A DNA stretch of 64,000 bases. It comes from Azadirachta indica. Its lineage: Eukaryota; Streptophyta; Magnoliopsida; Sapindales; Meliaceae. The notes below the pieces were generated by a model that had not been told where the DNA came from, made no database searches, and saw nothing but the letters and a program-made list of their open reading frames with translations. The position numbers and the translations under genes are program-made. Positions 1-11,885 of the stretch are shown here, piece after piece; positions within the stretch are counted from its first letter, which is position 1; each line of letters starts with the position of its first letter. Where the stretch lies: positions 11,541,368-11,605,367 of the forward strand of contig CM040453.1 of assembly GCA_022749755.1 (NCBI GenBank), given 5' to 3'.

Positions 1-1700
1 CAGTCTTAAATTTTCGTCATCACTATAATGATGTTCATCTAATACTACAATAATTCCACATGCAAATTCAACAAATTTATTATTTATGAAGTCATTATCC
101 CAATACACTGGTGGCAGCTTCACGGTTACAGAAGATCCCATACTTTTATGCCTAAACCACTCTGGAATTTCGGTTCCAGGGAAAATGAAAGCAGCACCAT
201 CTTCCTGTTTGAACCAAATATATGTCATCATGTTTTGTTAACTTTTAATTAATTAATTAATTTAACATCCTATTTTGTATAAAAGAGAGAGTCAGAGACA
301 TGCATACGTGCCACCGTTGATCAAATTTATAACAATTTGACAAGTGAAAGCTCTCAACAATATACTTGTTTACCCTCGTAAGTTTGAAACTTGATTTGCA
401 CGATGATGCTTCCAGTGATGTGTAATGATCCGCTTCCATTGTAGATTGCAGGGAAGATTTGATAAGGATTGAAGCCTTTCGCAATAACAAAGGCAGAGTC
501 TCTCCAATTTAGAAAGGTTTGTGTTTCTGGTATTCTCTCAAAGTAGTTTCTCTTAAGACGCAATACTTCTAGTGAAAATAACTGGCAAAGACTTTCAGGT
601 AGCTCTGTGATGCCACAATCATTTAGGTACAGACTGTGTAAAGATAATGAAATTGGCAATATGAATCCTTGGAGATTTGAGCAACCAGAGAGCTTAAGAT
701 CTTCAAGAGATTTCAACTTGCGGAAACTGCTTGGGAGGCTTTTAAGCCTTGAACAATTCTTAAGATTCTTGATCGACATCCAACGGACGAGGGCAGTTCT
801 TCAATTGCTGCTCCATTCAAATATAACCCTTCTAAATTATAAGATGAGATACTGTTGACATCTATTTAGATTTGATTATCCCGAGAGATAAAGATATACG
901 AGAGATTCCGAACGAATGCTTCTTGGAACACTCTTTAGGCTTTGGCAGTTGGGCAGATCAAGAGTAACAAGCTTATTCAAATGTTGATCGATGAGTGAGT
1001 GTCAACCAAACTTGAACAGCCTCGTAAAACCAACGTCTCAAGATTTTGGGCCTTCGAGAGCTCTGGGAGTTTTGTTAGTTGCTTAGACTCACCGAGATAT
1101 ATTTCTTTCAAGTTAACAAGATTCTAAAAAAAATTAAAAAATAATAAACAAAGGTAAGAAAGACCAACCGGAGAAATAAATATATTCAGACAAAGTATTT
1201 CTATTTAAATACTAAATTATATCTGAACACCATTCCAAAGATGTTCAACCTTACTGTTATCCAATTTAAGTGAGACAAGATTCTTCCCTTGAATAGATAA
1301 TGATTTCAATGGCTATCTGTCCTAGTAAAGACACCTTAACTTAGAAAAAATGTATTCTTTGCCTTCAAATTCAGATACCTTACATGTGTTTTTTTTATGA
1401 AATTTCAAGAATGTCAAATAATTACGCATCTTTTTAAGATTATTAAAATTAAAATTTATCTTTTCAACCTTAAACACATTGAAAGAGATGTCTTAAATTG
1501 CTTCAATCCCCTAAAATAATAAAAAATCTAAAAGTTAGTCAAATTTTATAAATTCAACAAAACAATTACTGGAATCTAATAGGACTCTGAATGATAATAA
1601 ATAAACAATTTTTTTCTACAAATTTAATTTTTTTATAATTAATCTTCATGTTATCTATTCACTATTTCTTTATTCATTTTTACTTTTTTTCATTAATTTT

Positions 1701-1737
<37 letters not shown>

Positions 1738-3489
1738 TCAAGTGTGTGTGTAAATATTAATTTTCCAAAAACTGCTTACCATATTATACATTAAAACTTT
1801 TGAAATTTCCTCAATATGGCACAATCGACTACATTTTCTAGGATTATCAACAGATTCTTGTTGAACAATTTCTAAACCCATTTCTTGTAGTAAATCATGC
1901 ATTGTTTTCTTATTGCCTGATATAATTATATAAGACTCTTTTTGACAAGAGCTCTAATTCCTATTTCTGCATAAAAGCCATGAATATATATGAATTGAAT
2001 TACAAATCTCTATTCACACCTTTAATAAAGCATGCATCGTCAAGAAAAATATTTTGTATTTTATCATCCAAGCCATCGTAACTTATTTTGAGAACCTTGT
2101 GAATATCTTTACGAGGAATTCTTTTTAGTTTCTTTAATCAACTATCCCATTCTCCTTCCTCCAAATAAAAAATCCTCAAATTTTAAGAGTTAACGGAACA
2201 CATTGAGCATATTGCAATACCTTATTTCACAGTTCTTCATAACCCATGTATATTGGGATGGTCTTACTTGAAAGCGTGCCAATTGAAAAGCTTAAGAGAA
2301 TCGATATTTTTTAGTTCCTTCATCTTGTATATGCTTTCAATCCATAATTTTAAAGAACTTATATATTTCTTGATATTATAATGATTAGACTCCCTGATAT
2401 GAACCAATCAAAACTATTGACTAAGGATCCTATTTAGTCAGGATGAGTCACATAATCAAAAGTAATTAAAACCTTCCTACCACCTAACCTTCTAAAATGG
2501 AAGTTAATTTTAGGAATTTCAATATTCAACCTTTCAACCTCTAATAATATAGAAAGAAGTTCTCTTTGTAATTGAGGTAAACTACTATTCCTTTCACATT
2601 CTTCTTTAGCATTTTGAAGAAAGCAAGAATCATCGAAATGATTAGAGAATTTGTTAAAAATAGCACGGTCAAGTGTTGTCTTGCCAATAACACCAATAGC
2701 CCAAATGCCTAAAGTGTAAATACCTTTTGAACTATAACTTAATAATGATTCAAACTCTTCAATGCGTGATTTTATTCCAACAAAATGTTTGTCAACTTTA
2801 ATTGGAAATATGTCATTCATTCTCTTCAAAATATCTTCTACTATTTTTTGTATAAGTACAAATTTAAACCTAAGAAATATGAAATTAAAAGAATTATAAA
2901 TTTGTTGGATAAAAAAAGATCAATCAAAGGTTTCTATATATATATATATATATATATTAACTATACGTAGTAATTTTATGTAAAAGTTAATACAAGCAAG
3001 AAGTATCTTATGACATAAGAGTCAAAGCTAGACAAAATTCACCGCTTCGCCCATAGCATTCCTCCATCTCTGCAACATGTCTGACCTTTCCTTAAATCTT
3101 TCTTCAGCTCTAAAAATGCAACGTCGAAATTCCCAATATGATTTCTCACATTTGATAGATCAACATGATAAAAAATAGGTATCATAATCTACTCGGACGT
3201 TTTCTCGCATTTGAGGATCTTTAAAAGTTCTTTGAGGCATCATTTGAAATAAGCATACCCTTGTGAGAAAATGATAACTGCAATCTCTGATTTTGTGATT
3301 GCACTTAAAAGAGATTGTCAAATTTCATCTCCACTACTAAGTTGGTCATTAATGAAAATTTCAATATTATTTTGAAAAAAAGCTGAGTAAAGATTGATGG
3401 TAAAGCTATTTCGAGTATTTATACCTCTAAATCTAAGAAAAACATCATATTTTTTTGGTTAACGATGCAGAAGAAGAAAAAAAAGCCAT
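1..3489 (-). pseudogene. TNL copy A (type 1), broken, 3' end cut by window
   Basis: This is a TIR-NBS-LRR resistance gene relic. Exons inferred by alignment to the intact copy C: C-JID exon 204 to below 1, LRR exon 1123-306, LRR-start exon about 1512-1223, NB-ARC exon about 2869-1781, TIR exon about 3489-3010. The P-loop reads GVIGKTT, and kinase-2 reads FDYV instead of FDDV. A stop follows THPD in the NB-ARC exon near 2434, and the TIR exon has stops and frameshifts. The TIR exon donor reads AAG/AT instead of AAG/GT. It is almost identical to copy E 58.3 kb away. The upstream spacer (3490-5490) and LINE piece to the right are shared with E. I am sure of the family and of the broken state. 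Expression as a truncated RNA is possible but not shown. Confidence 0.9.
1700..1752. repeat. TA/TG microsatellite in copy A intron
   Basis: A run of TA dinucleotides passes into TG dinucleotides, with a second short TG block after a small spacer. It lies in the intron between the NB-ARC exon and the first LRR exon. The matching run in copy E (about 60037-60086) differs in length, which is one of the few differences between A and E. Confidence 0.85.
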
Positions 3490-5489
3490 CACATTCAACT
3501 AAGAAGAGATTTGAATCCAAAAATCGAAAAATTCGATGTTCAAGAATTGAACTGTCACCGAATAATTTATCAATGCAGATATGTACTTCCTTGAAACCTC
3601 CGAGAAATTCTACAATTATTTCATTGATCATTTTGTCAATCGACACGTTTATTGAAAGTCTAAAAGAGCATTTCATCGAGTTCGGTTAAAGTATAAAACA
3701 TGCCTAATTAAATTATTGAATATATTAATAATGGTGATGAATATACAATTAGTAGATCCTCTTTTCTAAAAGTGATTAATAATTAATATTGGAACAGTAA
3801 CTTTGCTTGTATTCTACAACACTGTTGAAGAATAATGCTTCCATGAACCGTCCAGGAAATTCTTTCCCAAAAGTGATTAAATAATTTTTTGGAGGATTCC
3901 TTGAAATTCAAACCTTTGCACTTTATTTCAAAGGTAAAAGTTCCACTGATCCATATATATATATATATATATATAGAAAGAGAGATCGAGAGACGAAGAT
4001 TAAAATTTTATTCAATTTAAAATTTATTCTATTACGTATAGCTGATATCTAGTAAGTGAAAATTTCAAAAAGTGCGAAGAGATTTGGATATGAAAATTGA
4101 AATTTCATGGTCAATAATTGAACAGGCATGCTCTACATAGTTTATCAATGCTATCCACTCTCAGAACCTTCCTGAAACTCTAAGATTTGGTGTTTCTGAA
4201 ACCACTGTAATTAATTAATCTAATAAACGAAACTTCTCCCTTACACATGTTTTAGGTGTTTTAGCTAGCTTCTTTGAACCCTCCCAGATAAAATATTATT
4301 ATTTCTGGGAAGATGCCTTCTTGCTGTAGCTGTGTACGTTCACTTGGAAAATTATCACAATTTATAATTATTGAATAATATTAATATTTTTAAATTTTAA
4401 TGTCATCAGTGAAGAAGATAAAACATTATTCTTTACGTAAAAAAAAATATTATTATTTCTTCAAAGTTAGATAAATTACTTATGCAATGTCTTTTTTATC
4501 AACAATGGTGATGAATATATAATTAAAAGTATTTCATCGTGTTAGGTTGAAAGTATAAAACACAACTAAATTATTGAATATTTAAAATAATTAATCTAGC
4601 TTCTTTTCTAAAGTGATGAATAATTAATCTTGGAACGATAACTTTGCTGACTTTAGGTCAATGACAGCTAGAAGAAGCAAATTAATAAATTAATAAAAGT
4701 AGTTGGGAACAATTTGATATCATATTTATCTCCCAGTAGTCATGATCATTTCACTATGTTGGACTGAAAATTTAAAACATACACAAGCAAGGAAATATTC
4801 TCTCAATTTTAAAATATTTTTAATCAAAATTCGATTAAAATATTAAATAAAAATATCAAAATATATCTAAATATAAATTCCATATATTAACACATTACAA
4901 TGAATTTAGTTAACATAATTTATCATTTTCGTCTTATATAAAACTTTTTCATTTTTCTTACTAGTGTATTGATAAAAAATTTTAAGTATCACAAAAATAT
5001 ATTTAAAGTACTAAATTCTATATTTCAAATAAATCTCAACAAATCAAAGAATTTGAATTAAAGTTTCCAGTCTGCAAAAGATTAAAGTTTTAACAAATAA
5101 TGTTGCCAAAAGGTTTGACTTCTTAAAATATTGTTTATGCCATATTATCCAGAATAGCTTTCTTCTTATAAGACAATTCTCAATAAATAATGTACTAAAG
5201 TACTAATTATTAAAAAGATTTTTAATTTATGAAATTAAAAAAAAAAAAAACATAAAGAATAAGACATGCAGAAAGGGTGTGAGCCAGAACCTTAATTAGA
5301 TTGCCACACTCTACTGACTGTACGTATCTTCACTCCCCGCAACTAATTAAACCCACATGATCATTCTTGTATTTTGATCCATTAGCTATAGACACCAAGT
5401 TGGGAGGAATGCTGATAGGTTTTCAATCATCCTCGGGTTTACTGGTTTTCCATATATCTAAATACTCTATATATATAAAGAGCAATCGT
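3490..5489 (-). other. TNL upstream spacer of copy A
   Basis: This AT-rich non-coding spacer lies upstream of the A start codon. By eye it aligns with the upstream spacers of B (23262-24600), G (14661-17270), E (61830-63830) and with 36394-38577 and 46219-48414. It holds a TA microsatellite near 3953-3975, which is variable between copies, and a W-box-like cluster at 4648-4665. The stretch 4980-5370 differs from the other spacers. Open frames here are short and not conserved between copies. Confidence 0.7.
4648..4665. promoter_or_regulatory. Conserved W-box-like cluster (copy A spacer)
   Basis: The 18-mer TGACTTTAGGTCAATGAC contains TGAC, GGTCAA (a W-box TTGACC on the other strand) and TGAC again. 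The same string or a one-base variant recurs upstream of B, C, D1, D2 and E. WRKY factors bind TTGAC cores and often regulate resistance genes. Function here is inferred from conservation only. Confidence 0.35.
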
Positions 5490-5657
5490 ATTGGCGTAGA
5501 AAGCCATTTGTCTAGCCAAAAGGAAATTTACTTGCCACCCTCAACCGAACAGCAGGAACCTAACCCAAGAGAGGAGAGAATAGACTTAACTTCCCCACCC
5601 TCGTTAACCGATCCCTCCCTCATCATTTGGTGAGCAAACTATGTCCTAGGCTATTGT
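5490..5657 (-). mobile_element. L1-type LINE fragment (copy A side)
   Basis: On the minus strand this matches the fragment at 18660-19120, whose translation resembles the region after the reverse transcriptase domain of plant L1 LINEs (a piece like RNFIWSG, then EGG...LRSL..LN, then a WLDKW-like piece). Here only the EGG to LDKW stretch is left and the frame is broken. Similarity to E stops at 5657, where unrelated sequence begins, so this is a truncation point. Confidence 0.55.
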
Positions 5658-6169
5658 TCAACCAACATGACAAAATAATATATTTCTCACTCTTTAGCTA
5701 CAAAGACAGCTACAACATAACTTTTGCTGTTTCCACATAATTCTCAATACCATTTTAGGATGTTTTCAGTGCATCAATGGATATCTGGTCCACTTGCAAA
5801 CTTTTTTGCAACATTATCCTTCTTTTAGAGGCCAGCTACTAAATTGGATATAAGCAATTCCACACCCCATTCAGCAAACATATGGGAAATTAGTACACAA
5901 ACCACAACCAGAATTAATAGAATCAACGAATTAAATGTACAAACATTTTCAAACATTTCTATATCTACTGCATCATATTCTAGCCCTTATGCACTGTTCT
6001 TTCAGTGTTTGTAATTAAGGGTAAAATAAAAATTTCATCGAATTACAACTCACATAATTACTAAAATTACATATAAGATTGCAAGAGAAACTAAATAGCA
6101 TTAAACGAAAAAATGTAACCAAACTTCCAGTAAATCCAAAGTATGATCAAAAGAATCTTAAAAGCTAAC
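5658..6169. other. Unassigned AT-rich spacer
   Basis: I see no gene, terminal repeat or recognisable element in this 0.5 kb stretch. It begins at the point where similarity between copies A and E ends and stops at the left end of the large inverted repeat. Confidence 0.5.
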
Positions 6170-6275
6170 AAGATTAAGCAATCAAGCTCTATCAACAATA
6201 CCCAACGTGTACTTAAATTCTACACAATTTTCAATCAACCAAACACAAAAACCTAAAAATTTCACTACTTACATT

Positions 6276-6890
6276 TAGGGATGGTAATAGGGCGAGATGA
6301 GGGTGGGGAGGCATGCCCCATTCCCCACCTTGTTTTTTTTGTTTTAAACCTCATTCCCTAATAAATTTAATGGGATGAGGATGGAGAATCCCCACATGGA
6401 GAATGGGTTCCCCATCCTCATATCAATTTCCAATTTTATATTATTTTGTAATTTAATTTTAATAATATAAGAATTTAATTAAGTTAAACAAAAATATTAT
6501 TAAGATATTATTGGAAACACAATATAGGATCTTTTTAATTTTTATTTTTTTACTTTTTATTTATATATTCTATTTTTTATAGCATTAATTCATGATCCAC
6601 AATTTTTTATTACTACTAAATAACATTTAATTATAATATATAATTTTAGAAATTGTAATATAAAATTATATTTACATATATAAAATTCAATTTATAAATT
6701 ATAATATATTTATATTTTATTTTAATGAGGAATAGGGTGGGATGGGGTGGAGAGAGCTAAACCAATTCCTGTCCCATTAATAAATTGGGGATTAATTTCT
6801 CCCCATTCCCCATAAATTTATTTAAATTCTCTCCCGTTGGAGGTGAATTGCCATGGGTTTCGAGCCCTAAGGGAAATTTTGCCATCCCTA
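6276..6890. mobile_element. hAT-type MITE, 615 bp
   Basis: The left end TAGGGATGGTAA and the right end (reverse complement TAGGGATGGCAA) form terminal inverted repeats. They are flanked by perfect 8-bp target duplications CTTACATT at 6268-6275 and 6891-6898. An 8-bp duplication is the hallmark of the hAT superfamily. The interior is AT-rich with GC-rich subterminal parts and has no transposase, so it is non-autonomous. The other arm of the inverted repeat carries the unoccupied site near 7890-7900. Confidence 0.9.
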
Positions 6891-7255
6891 CTTACATTAC
6901 TTTACAAGCAACCAAATAGTCTAAAACCCATTTTTCCAACATAATCTTGATTCCCATAAAGCCAATGAATATTTTTATCAAAATTTGAAACACTATTAGC
7001 AAAAACAAAGAAAAGATAGTAAAAAATATAAACTGTAAAGTAGACAGAAAGATAAATTGGCTGCAAGAAAGTTATATGGTGCCAATGGTGAGATGGGTAA
7101 CCACAGTGATGTTAGAAAGCAATAATAGCAACGAGTAGTTAAGGCAATTGACAGTAACGGTGGGATTTCTTCTCTGCGTACAAATGGCTTCGCATAATTT
7201 TTTTTTAATTTTTATTTCACGGTTTCTCTTACGAAAATTAAACTAATATAGATAG

Positions 7256-7516
7256 AGATGGCAAAACGAGCGGTCCAACCTGAGCACGGCATAACCCAGT
7301 CTATGAATAGAAATGACATGACCCGACCATTAATTTAATTTTTAATAGTATCGGCACAACTGTGTCAATACTATTCATGAACTGGGCCTTGCTGTATTCG
7401 GCTTAGCGTATGAATAGTAATGACATGACTCGACCATTAATTTAATTTTTAATAGCTACTACTATTCATGGGCTAGGCTGTGCAATGCTCAGGTTGGCCC
7501 GCCCATTTTGCTATCT
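7256..7516. mobile_element. Possible hAT-like MITE at the inverted-repeat centre
   Basis: The ends GAGATGGCAAAAC and (reverse complement) GAGATAGCAAAAT resemble hAT terminal repeats and are similar to the ends of the 6276 element. A segment of about 47 bp at 7302-7349 is repeated directly at 7408-7455. Because the inverted repeat continues outside these ends, the target duplication cannot be read, so the element borders are uncertain. Confidence 0.45.
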
Positions 7517-7989
7517 CTATCTATATTAGTTTAATTTTTATAAGAGAAGTTATGAAATAAAAGATAAAAACAATTTTACGAAGCCATTGCACGCAGATAA
7601 GAAATCCCACCATTGCTATCAATTGCTTCCACCACTCACCGCCTTTATTACTTTCTGACATTGCTGTGGCTAGCTGTTTCACCACTAGTACCATACAACT
7701 CTCCTATGGGCAACGGCCGATCTATCTTTCTAACCACTTTACGGTTTATATTTTTTACTATCTTTTCGTTATTTTTACTAGTAGGGTTTCAAGTTTAGGG
7801 AAACAAAAATTTAGATTAACTTTCTGAGAATTAAGATTAAGTTGGGAAACTAGGTTTTGGGCTATTTGGTTGCTTGGAAAGTAATGTAAATAGTGAAATT
7901 TTTAGACTTTTGTGTTTGATTGACTAAAAATTGTGTAGAATTTAAATACAGTTTGGGTATTGTTGATAGAGATTGATTGCTTAATCTTG

Positions 7990-8275
7990 GGATTGAGCAC
8001 ATTCAGTAATAGGAGCATGTCTTTTACGGCATGCTTCTACATGACACATTAAATGTCCAGTTCCATTAGCGCTTGAAGCGCTTAAGGGTTTTTTACAAAA
8101 ATTACAAATAGCTTTATCTTCAGTCTGTCCAGTTACATTATTAGGTCAAGACTCTGTAGTAAAGCACTCCCAAACAAAAGATGTTTTGGTTCTTTTTGAA
8201 CGTGACAATGCAAAAGAAGAATTAGCACTCGAAATTGTTTAAGAATTATTAAATCAAATTCAGCAAGTTCACAAT
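7990..8275 (-). pseudogene. hAT transposase fragment: BED zinc finger
   Basis: Minus-strand translation gives a BED-type zinc finger: an SKRTKTSFVWECF start, then CNFCKK, then a GTGHLMCHVEACRK segment. The CxxC and HxxxH zinc ligands are present. BED fingers form the N-terminal DNA-binding domain of hAT transposases. An in-frame stop follows TTES, and the frame ends at 7990, exactly next to the inverted-repeat border, so the catalytic part is missing. It is a dead fragment, perhaps the parent of the non-autonomous hAT elements nearby, though no direct link is shown. Confidence 0.75.
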
Positions 8276-8284
8276 TCAGAAATC

Positions 8285-8735
8285 TAATTAATTTAATGCA
8301 GCAAGTTTTAAAGAATTCAGCAAATCAATTAGTCCAATTAATTCAAAAATTCAATTCAGCAAATCAATTAATTAAAAAATTAAATTCAGCAAATCCAGCA
8401 AATAAAAACTAAAAATAATTCAATCCAACCCAATATTAAAAAATAAATCCAACGCAAAAATAATCAAATGCAGAATTAATTTAATTAATAGTTTCAAGTC
8501 CAATATTCAGAAGTTATGGATTAATCCGATGCAAAATTAATCCGGTGCAGAATTAATCAAATTAATAGTTTGAAGTCACAGAATTCAGAAATCCAACTCA
8601 TTCAATTCAGCAAATCAATCAATTCAATTAACGAAAAAATTCATCTCAGCAAATCAGTTAATTCAATTAACCAAATCAATTAATTCAATTCAGTAAGTCA
8701 TGCAATTAAAGAATCTGAATCAAAGAATCAAACCA
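8285..8735. repeat. Degenerate CAATTCAGCAAAT-type direct repeats
   Basis: Variants of AATTCAGCAAATCAATTAA recur many times in this stretch at irregular spacing. Clustered short repeats next to transposase sequence are common as subterminal binding regions of hAT elements; that role is inference. Confidence 0.6.
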
Positions 8736-8749
8736 GTGCGATGATGTCA

Positions 8750-9110
8750 AAATCAGTTGTGGTGACTGTAATCGGATCTATCCGGATCCAGTCCGGATCG
8801 GGTGAATGGGTGATGGCTGCTGGACGGCGGTGATGAATGCTGGACGCTTCGCAAGTTTACAGTGCTGGACGGTTCGCAAATCCCAAGGGTGAATGGGTGC
8901 TGTTCGGAAGATGAGGACCGAGGCGCACGGTGGTCGACGGCGGCGCTGGACGGTTCCCAAATTGCAAGGGTGAATGGGTGGGTGCTGTACGGACGATGAG
9001 GATCCAGGCACACGGTGTTGGACGGCGGCGATGGACGGTTCGAAATGGTGGATCGCGACGCAGGGCGGCGGTCGGTGGTCGGAGCTCGGTGGTGTGACAA
9101 AAAGAGAGTG
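8750..9110. repeat. GC-rich segment with internal direct repeats
   Basis: This segment is much richer in G+C than its surroundings. It contains several copies of GGTGAATGGGTG and of GCTGGACGGTTCGCAAAT-like strings. A minus-strand frame of 124 codons runs through it, but its content follows the repeats and it has no recognisable domain. I read it as the leader or subterminal part of the same hAT-like element rather than as a gene. Confidence 0.5.
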
Positions 9111-9203
9111 ATAGACTTACTTTGCAAAATGAGAGTGCGGCGGCCGACTTTGTGTTTGCGATGAATAGAAATGAGAAAATGAGTGAACAGAATAATAAAT
9201 TTA

Positions 9204-9598
9204 GGATGTGTTTGGAAGAACTTTTTGGATTGTACTTGATTGGAATAGAGTGAATTGGATTAGATTATAATAAATTATATTAGATAAAATTTAAATATTA
9301 ATTTATAATTATATTATAATATATTAATTATATAAAAAAAATTTATTATTTAATTATAAATTATTATTTTTAATTAAAAATTAAGTAATTTAAAAAATTA
9401 TTCTTTTATTTTTAAAAAAATAAATAAAAATAGTATAATATCAATTAAACTTGGGAAAGAATGGGTCAAATTTAGGAGGTCTAATATATATTATTTTTAT
9501 TTTTTATACAATTTAGTTTTTATACCAAATATTAGATAAAAAATTATTATTTTAAATAATAAAATAATACACTCCACACCTGTCTACCAAACATATCC
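9204..9598. mobile_element. Tourist-like (PIF/Harbinger) MITE, 395 bp
   Basis: The left end GGATGTGTTTGG and the right end (reverse complement GGATATGTTTGG) are near-perfect terminal inverted repeats. They are flanked by TTA at 9201-9203 and 9599-9601. A 3-bp TWA duplication and GG..TGTTTGG ends are typical of Tourist elements. The interior is AT-rich and non-coding. Confidence 0.8.
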
Positions 9599-9601
9599 TT
9601 A

Positions 9602-10830
9602 AGGGTTTTTTAGTTATTTATATTTAATGTTTTTAACTATTATAAGTTTATAACGTTTAAACGTTATAATTATATTTTATCAACGTTTAATTCTAACATT
9701 TTAACTATAACATTCAATTATAATTATTTGTCTTTCTATTTATGTTATAAACGTTATAATTATGTTTGTGAAATTTGACTATTTGAAATAAAATTAATAA
9801 TAAAAGGAAATGAAATCATTTCATTCATAAAATTTAAAATTAGAAAAACTTAATTTTTAATAAATGAAATTAATAATAAATTAATTTTTATATATTTTAA
9901 TATAAAGTTCGTGCCCTCATGTTCATGTATTGCTAATTTGTTATATGACAACTCTAGCCAATTTTACAAATTTAGTCATTGTATCATATGTTTTTATTTA
10001 TACGTGTATGAACATTTAGAATTACAAATTTATAACATGTGATTAAACTACACTTCAAAAATAATTTGTTATCTTAATATGCTGTAAATTGTTTGAATAA
10101 ATTTTAAGAAATTATTTCTTTAAACGCATTGACAAAATACAAATAAGTATAATATATCATTGTATTATATATTTTCAATTACATATATGTCAATTGATTA
10201 AGTTATTAATTTATTATCATAAACTAATTAGTCATTATATTCTACTGTATATTTATATTATGTGACCAAATATTTAAAGAATTCAGCATTAATTATGTTT
10301 GTTTTTGTTAATATACTTATATTTTATTGATGATACTTAAATATAATCGATCACCGTTTATTTCATGTTGTATACAAATAATTAAACATATATGAATTTA
10401 AAGAACATAATATTAACTAGTCATTATGTTATAAATAAATTTTATAAATATTTAAGTGTAATTAATATAATATAAATTGTCATTCAAAATTTTGATTTAA
10501 TAAATAAACAAATACAAAAAACACATTATTAGATTATAAAAAAAAAATATAATTATTCGTTATATTTTAAAAATATTTTAATTATTCAATATTATGAATA
10601 ATGTCATTTAAAATTTTAATTTAATTAATAAGTACAAATGTAGACAATTTGTAATTTATTAAATATCTTACTATTGTTAATTGAAATTGATTGTTTAATT
10701 ATTGTTATTTTTAATTTAATAAGTAATACATTAAATGTCATTTTTCAATTTTCAATAACTTTCAAATGATTTAAATTAATTTTTAAAATTTAAATTATTA
10801 AAAAATAAAATAATATTTAATTTTTATAGT
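9602..10830. other. AT-rich spacer without recognisable gene
   Basis: Very AT-rich. Short strings such as TTAGTCATTATAT recur here (near 10210 and 10420) and again near 25150, so this is probably old repeat sequence related to the AT-rich block at 24.6-26.7 kb. No credible open frame was seen. Confidence 0.5.
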
Positions 10831-10834
10831 GATA

Positions 10835-11105
10835 CAGTACTTGGGCTCATTGGATTACCCACTGGGTCAAGCACAGCCTGCACGCCCAATGTGGGCTTCG
10901 TAGACCGTGCTGGGTTGTCCTTACAAATGAGTTAGTACGACCTGTACAGTAAATGGCCTACAGGCCGTGCTGGGCGTTGCACAATTATTGCGCGTGCCTG
11001 GGTGGTACGGCACAATTACTCTTACGTGCTTAGATTGATCCGATACAGACGCTTGCGTGGGCTCCTTTTTGGTGGGCTGTGTCGGCCGCCATCTCTATAT
11101 TATAA
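10835..11105. repeat. GC-rich degenerate repeat
   Basis: An island rich in GGGC, GCCC and GTGCTGGG strings sits in very AT-rich DNA. It is similar in style to the centre of the 6170-7988 inverted repeat, which also has CAACCTGAGCACGGC-like strings. Probably the GC-rich end of an old DNA transposon. Borders are unclear. Confidence 0.4.
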
Positions 11106-11224
11106 ACGCGGGTCGGAATTGTGTAATAATATTTTAGTCAATATCCTTCAACAAAATATCAAATTAGGACATTTATTTGTGTTTTATTAATTGGTTTTTG
11201 TTTTGAGTTATTGTCTGCGTGAGA

Positions 11225-11885
11225 CTGAGAGCCTAATTGGGATTACTGTTAGGAGAGATAAAAATGATTTTGAATAGACAAAAGTTATTTTGAGTGTTTG
11301 ATAAAATTTTTTAAAAATTACTTTTGATAAAATTATACCATTTTATAGCAGATTTTGAAAAGTAAAAAAAAGGTTGTTTTTTAAATTTGATTCTGAAAAG
11401 TAATTTTATTTTTAAGTATAATACCAAGTATATTCATTTAAAAAATTACAGAAACTCAAAGTTAACCCTACAAATAATTCTTAAATTTCAACTTTAATTA
11501 AGAAATAAAATTGTTAAAACCAAAATTTTTTCTTTTCATTACTTTTTAACTTTTATTTTTAGTTTTGATATGTATATATATTTTTATAAATTATTTTAAG
11601 TAAACATATATATTATATATATTATTAAACATTTAAAGTAATTTTTATTTGTTACTATTTTTGTGTACATTTTAATCATTTATATTATTACAATATTTTT
11701 AACAATAAATTTATCAAACGCATGAAGCCGATTGTCAAATTTATAACACTTTTCGAAATAAAATTTATCAAACAATGAAATGATTTTTTTTAATGCTGAT
11801 TATTTCTACAGCAAATTAAAAATAGATTTTTTTTTTTAAAAATCCACAACAATTCTAAACTGGTCCTGAAATTGCAAAGTGGAGT
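11225..11885. mobile_element. Possible degraded MITE
   Basis: The left part (AATTGGGATTACTGTT) and the reverse complement of the right part (AGTTTAGAATTGTTGTGG) are loosely similar, as for terminal repeats of an old MITE. The interior is AT-rich with no open frame. No target duplication was identified, so the call is weak. Confidence 0.3.

Larger units (their letters stand above)
6170..7988. repeat. Large imperfect inverted repeat (foldback structure)
   Basis: The left arm (from 6170) and the reverse complement of the right arm (ending 7988) align along their whole length once the MITE at 6276-6890 is removed from the left arm. The centre is near 7386. Arm starts share AAGATTAAGCAATCA, and near the centre both arms share AACTAATATAGATAGAGAT. 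Similarity stops sharply outside 6170 and 7988. Transcription through it could give a long hairpin RNA, which is inference. It could be a foldback transposon or an inverted duplication of a larger element. The short open frame at 7613-7798 lies inside the right arm and is not conserved in the left arm. Confidence 0.85.

Noticed and set aside
607..858. Plus-strand open frames over the LRR exons (also 20559-20822, 30125-30316, 39930-40121, 58941-59225)
   Set aside because: They are antisense shadows of LRR coding sequence and show no protein logic of their own.
3465..3689. Plus-strand frame of 74 codons at the TIR start of A (and 61805-62029 in E)
   Set aside because: It is antisense to the TIR exon and its upstream region, and is lysine-rich only because the opposite strand has T-runs.
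5367..5633. Plus-strand frame of 88 codons (and 63708-63974)
   Set aside because: It overlaps the spacer and the antisense side of a LINE fragment. It is kept in A and E only because these copies are near-identical.
8753..9127. Minus-strand frame of 124 codons rich in S, P, H and R
   Set aside because: It follows internal DNA repeats in a GC-rich segment and has no recognisable domain.
11002..11190. Plus-strand frame of 62 codons in the GC-rich island
   Set aside because: No domain, and the segment looks like an old transposon end.
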